Assembly: GCA_048883105.1 (NCBI GenBank)
Contig: JBHLQY010000081.1
Span: 1-8,036 of the forward strand
Origin: LW40-45 sp048883105
GTDB lineage: Archaea; Asgardarchaeota; Lokiarchaeia; Sigyniarchaeales; SOKP01
DNA length: 8,036 nt
Direction: 5' to 3'
Positions within the stretch are counted from its first letter, which is position 1; the number at the start of each line of letters is the position of its first letter. Positions 5,740 through 8,036 of the stretch are shown in pieces. Made by a program: the position numbers and the translations under genes. The notes beneath the pieces are model-generated. The model saw nothing but the letters and a program-made list of their open reading frames with translations, did no database searches and was not told the origin of the DNA.

Positions 5740-6843
5740 ATGCCGTTAACTTTGGACGAAAAAATTTCTTTAATTAAAGAAGTTGGAGAAGAAATTATTA
5801 ACGAAAAGGAATTGCGAGAAATGCTCGAATGGAAGATACAACATAACAAAGAAATCATTGCTTACGATGGATTCGAACCTTCTGGAAATATTCATATTGC
5901 TCAAGGTCTTTTAAGAGCAATTAATGTAAATAAATTAACAAAATGTGGTATTAAGTTTATCTTTTTAGTTGCTGATTGGCATGCTGCTGCCAACCAAAAA
6001 TTCGGAGGGGATTTAGAGGTCATAAAAGAAGTAGGAGATTTTTTCATTGAACTTTGGAAAGTATGCGGAATGGATTTAAACAATGTAGAATTTAGGTATG
6101 CTTCTGATATAGTTAGAGACCCAAAATATTGGGAATTAGTTTTAAAGATTTCGATCAATTCAACTTTGAAAAGAGTAAAAAGATGTACCCAAATTATGGG
6201 TAGAAGTGACTCTGACAAATTATATTCATCCCAAATTCTTTATCCTCTAATGCAAGCAGCAGATATTTTCTATCTTCCCGCCGACATATGTCAACTCGGC
6301 TTAGATCAAAGGAAAGTAAATATGCTCGCAAGAGATATCGCCAAAAAATTAAATAAACCAAAGCCAGTAGCAGTCCATCATCATATGCTTATGGGCTTGA
6401 CAAAACCTCCTGAAACTGATTTAACTGGAGTAGAAAGGGCAATCCATCTTAAAATGTCAAAATCTAGTTCTGATTCAGCTATTTTTATGTTGGATTCTCC
6501 CGATGATGTTAAGCACAAAATAAATAAGGCTTATTGTCCTTCAAAACAGGTTATTGAAAATCCGGTATTGGAATATTGTAAATACATCATTTTCGAGCTA
6601 ATTGATAATTTTCACATTGAGAGACTAGAAAAGTATGGTGGAGATGTAGACTATCTCTCATATGAAGATCTAGAAAAAGATTTTGCTGAAGGGAAATTGA
6701 ATCCACCAGATTTAAAACCCGCTGTAATTAAATATTTAAATCAGCTGTTAGAGCCTATTAGAACCCATTTTGAAAAAGACAAAAAGGCTAAAGAATTAGC
6801 TTTCTTTGTCCAAAAAGGATATAAAAAATTTAAATCGAAATGA
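5740..6843 (+). CDS. tyrS: Tyrosyl-tRNA synthetase, archaeal/eukaryotic type
   Basis: A 367-residue class I aminoacyl-tRNA synthetase that charges tRNA-Tyr with tyrosine. The catalytic Rossmann core shows AYDGFEPSG (41-49), the HIGH-equivalent HIAQ (52-55) and KMSKS (238-242). Residues that bind tyrosine in the Methanocaldococcus jannaschii enzyme (Y32, Y151, Q155, D158, Q173) line up as Y42, Y168, Q172, D175 and Q190, which marks it as TyrRS and not TrpRS. The C-terminal helical region (about 260-367) has KAYCPSKQV and KYGGDVDYLSYEDLE, typical of the archaeal/eukaryotic form, and there is no bacterial S4 domain. Several stretches (DGFEPSGNIHIAQG, ADICQLGLDQRKVN) are, from memory, closer to plant and protist cytosolic TyrRS than to the euryarchaeal enzyme. 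Start: the ATG at 5740 gives a normal N terminus, and the upstream reading frame carries a stop immediately before it. The Vps29-like gene begins 4 nt after its stop, implying co-transcription. Confidence 0.96.
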   Translation: MPLTLDEKISLIKEVGEEIINEKELREMLEWKIQHNKEIIAYDGFEPSGNIHIAQGLLRAINVNKLTKCGIKFIFLVADWHAAANQKFGGDLEVIKEVGDFFIELWKVCGMDLNNVEFRYASDIVRDPKYWELVLKISINSTLKRVKRCTQIMGRSDSDKLYSSQILYPLMQAADIFYLPADICQLGLDQRKVNMLARDIAKKLNKPKPVAVHHHMLMGLTKPPETDLTGVERAIHLKMSKSSSDSAIFMLDSPDDVKHKINKAYCPSKQVIENPVLEYCKYIIFELIDNFHIERLEKYGGDVDYLSYEDLEKDFAEGKLNPPDLKPAVIKYLNQLLEPIRTHFEKDKKAKELAFFVQKGYKKFKSK

Positions 6844-6847
6844 AATA

Positions 6848-7477
6848 ATGGCTAGATTTTTAGCAATAGGAGATTCACATATTCCGCGGAGAGCCAAAAG
6901 CATTCCAAAAGAGATAATAACTAAATTAGATGAATTAACTCAAGCTGAACTTTTTGAATATACATTCTTTACTGGAGACATAATAGAAGCCCCGGAATTT
7001 ATTAATTTTTTAAACCAAAAAACGAAGAAAAAACTGTTTATTGTTATTGGAAATATGGATTTTTATGGAGGAAATAGAGATTTCCCAGTTTATCATGATT
7101 TAGGGTTCTTATTTTCTGATGGTGATAATTTAACGATTGGATTAACTCACGGTGCGAAGATAAAACCGCGGGGAGATCGTTCACAGTTAGAATCTTTAGC
7201 TATAAAAAAAAATTATAATATCTTAATTACAGGGCATACCCATAAAGAAGAAATCTTCTTAACTGAACAAGGAATACTTTTAATAAATCCTGGTAGTGTT
7301 ACAGGAGCTTGGTCGTTTGTGGCTAGTGGAATTCCCTCGTTTTCAGTGATAATTATAAATGAAAGAACTAAAGAAATTAATTCAAGCTTATTTCAATTAG
7401 ATAGAACATCGGAAAAAATCAATGAAATTAAATCTTCTTTTATTTTCAAACATAACCAAATTCAGTATAAATACTAA
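6848..7477 (+). CDS. Vps29/MJ0936-family metallophosphoesterase
   Basis: A 209-residue calcineurin-like phosphoesterase of the YfcE/MJ0936/Vps29 group. The metal-site motifs are complete: GDSH (D9, H11), TGD (D44), GNMD (N69), THG (H101) and GHTH (H130, H132). This suggests an active Mn/Ni-type phosphodiesterase or phosphatase. Details beyond the generic motifs follow eukaryotic Vps29: GDSHIPRRAKSIP (8-20) parallels human Vps29 GDLHIPHRCNSLP, and ITGHTHK, INPGSVTGAW (146-155) and a following IPSF parallel ISGHTHK, INPGSATGAY and IPSF (recalled from memory). Vps29 is the retromer scaffold subunit and has N in place of D44; here the aspartate is kept, as in prokaryotic enzymes. Start: ATG at 6848 directly precedes the conserved first strand (MARFLAIGD). 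An in-frame TTG at 6806 would overlap tyrS by 38 nt and is not preferred. There is no ribosome binding site, so translation may be coupled to tyrS. Function in the cell is not known; trafficking is a homology-based guess. Confidence 0.9.
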   Translation: MARFLAIGDSHIPRRAKSIPKEIITKLDELTQAELFEYTFFTGDIIEAPEFINFLNQKTKKKLFIVIGNMDFYGGNRDFPVYHDLGFLFSDGDNLTIGLTHGAKIKPRGDRSQLESLAIKKNYNILITGHTHKEEIFLTEQGILLINPGSVTGAWSFVASGIPSFSVIIINERTKEINSSLFQLDRTSEKINEIKSSFIFKHNQIQYKY

Positions 7478-7480
7478 TAT

Positions 7481-8036
7481 CTAAGAGGAAGTAAAGAGTT
7501 TAAGTTTTTTCTTAAAAATTAGTTTGAAAAAATTAAAAAAAAAATACAAAAGATAATAACTTAACCGTATCTGTTGCTGTCTTGTTGATAATAAATTATT
7601 AATACTAATAGTTTTGACAGTACCTTCTACTCGTTTAGTAGCAACAATATTCAATTGCCAGCTTCTATAGCGAGTAAATTTTGTAATTTCAGTCTTAATA
7701 TGAAGAACTTTTAAACCTGCGAGTCTAACGCAATTATATAAACTTTGCTCTGAGAAAAAATTTACATGTACATAAGGATTTTTCAAGGATTTCCATTCTC
7801 TCATACAACCAAGAGGAACTTGAATAACAATAATTCCATTTTCGTTTAAATGATTATAAATATCTTTTAATATTTCTCTTGGATTATGCACATGTTCTAA
7901 GGTATGAAGCATAAGAATAATATCAAATTTGTCTTTGATGCTTAAATTTTTTAAATTATTTCCAATATAATAGACACCCTTAGGTAATCGATATCTACGC
8001 AAATCTAATAAATAACATTTAAAATTGTTTATAAAT
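7481..8036 (-). CDS. Class I SAM-dependent methyltransferase, partial (5' end outside window)
   Basis: The frame is open from the right edge, and 184 C-terminal residues are visible. The characteristic second half of a Methyltransf_11/23-type Rossmann fold is present: KFDIILMLHTLEHVHNPREI (fragment residues 36-55), where 'fDvi..hvlEHv.dP' is the family signature, followed by LNENGIIVIQVP (63-74) as the post-motif strand and VNFFSEQSLYNCVRLAGLKV as the usual 'hf..esl..ll..aGf.v' segment. The SAM-binding glycine loop (motif I) lies beyond the edge; FKCYLLDL at fragment residues 5-12 is probably the second strand, ending in the acidic residue. A TTG at 8002 could serve as a start only if the motif were absent, so the gene is treated as cut by the window. 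The C terminus ends with a hydrophobic stretch (YYLLYFFFNFFKLIF) followed by KKKLKLF, which may bind membrane. Substrate unknown; such enzymes often modify glycans, lipids or small molecules. It converges on the Vps29-like gene with 3 nt between stops. Confidence 0.85.
   Translation of the reverse strand, partial: FINNFKCYLLDLRRYRLPKGVYYIGNNLKNLSIKDKFDIILMLHTLEHVHNPREILKDIYNHLNENGIIVIQVPLGCMREWKSLKNPYVHVNFFSEQSLYNCVRLAGLKVLHIKTEITKFTRYRSWQLNIVATKRVEGTVKTISINNLLSTRQQQIRLSYYLLYFFFNFFKLIFKKKLKLFTSS
7499..7516 (+). terminator. Candidate terminator of the tyrS/Vps29-like unit inside the opposing gene
   Basis: TTTAAG, six T residues and CTTAAA form a small palindrome with a T6 loop, 22 nt after the Vps29-like stop codon at 7475-7477. 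It lies within the 3' coding end of the minus-strand methyltransferase, where it encodes lysines and leucines. No other T tract on the plus strand is closer, so the upstream transcript may end here. Confidence 0.3.

Noticed and set aside
5891..5902. HIAQ instead of HIGH in TyrRS as a damaged active site
   Set aside because: Archaeal and eukaryotic TyrRS often vary at this motif, and the other substrate-binding residues and KMSKS are intact.
5901..6218. Minus-strand reading frame opposite tyrS
   Set aside because: It is a shadow of the tyrS coding sequence with no independent evidence.
6806..6847. TTG at 6806 as start of the Vps29-like gene
   Set aside because: It would overlap the end of tyrS, and the added 14 residues precede the conserved first beta strand that begins at the ATG at 6848.
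8000..8002. TTG at 8002 as the true start of the minus-strand methyltransferase
   Set aside because: The frame stays open to the window edge, and the SAM-binding motif I is missing from the visible part, so the gene must continue to the right.

Overview
The window is strongly A+T-rich and reads as archaeal, most likely from an Asgard (Promethearchaeota/Loki-like) lineage. The reasons are an archaeal/eukaryotic-type tyrosyl-tRNA synthetase, a metallophosphoesterase whose signature motifs follow eukaryotic Vps29 closely, TATA-like boxes about 26-32 nt before several start codons, GGTGA-type ribosome binding sites on other genes, and T-tract gene ends without GC-rich hairpins. The lineage is inferred from protein character and base composition. 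No rRNA or other decisive marker is present.

Layout: seven protein genes cover most of the window, and no gene-free stretch exceeds about 160 bases. From left to right on the plus strand they are an SCP2-like lipid-carrier protein (150-617), a HAD-IIA phosphatase (666-1466), an iron-containing alcohol dehydrogenase (1575-2771), pyruvate phosphate dikinase (2886-5582), tyrosyl-tRNA synthetase (5740-6843) and a Vps29/MJ0936-like phosphodiesterase (6848-7477). A class I SAM methyltransferase lies on the minus strand, cut by the right edge (7481-8036). It converges on the Vps29-like gene with only 3 nt between the two stop codons.

The first four genes are separated by AT-rich spacers holding candidate promoters and T-tract terminators, so they are probably separate transcription units. 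Only tyrS and the Vps29-like gene (4-nt gap) look co-transcribed. PPDK (PEP/pyruvate interconversion) and the Fe-alcohol dehydrogenase (NAD(P)H/aldehyde balance) fit a fermentative or syntrophic central metabolism, but no pathway is completed here. Two start modes appear side by side. The SCP2-like and HAD genes carry the same TTTATATT box 30-32 nt before their ATGs, suggesting little or no leader. The alcohol dehydrogenase and PPDK genes have a GGTGA ribosome binding site.

This is mostly ordinary housekeeping DNA, and I found no convincing new multi-gene system. The items most worth a second look are the eukaryote-like Vps29 homologue with an intact metal site, its coupling to a TyrRS resembling plant/protist enzymes, the overlapping terminator/promoter at 624-641, and the inverted repeat with TATA-like arms upstream of PPDK.
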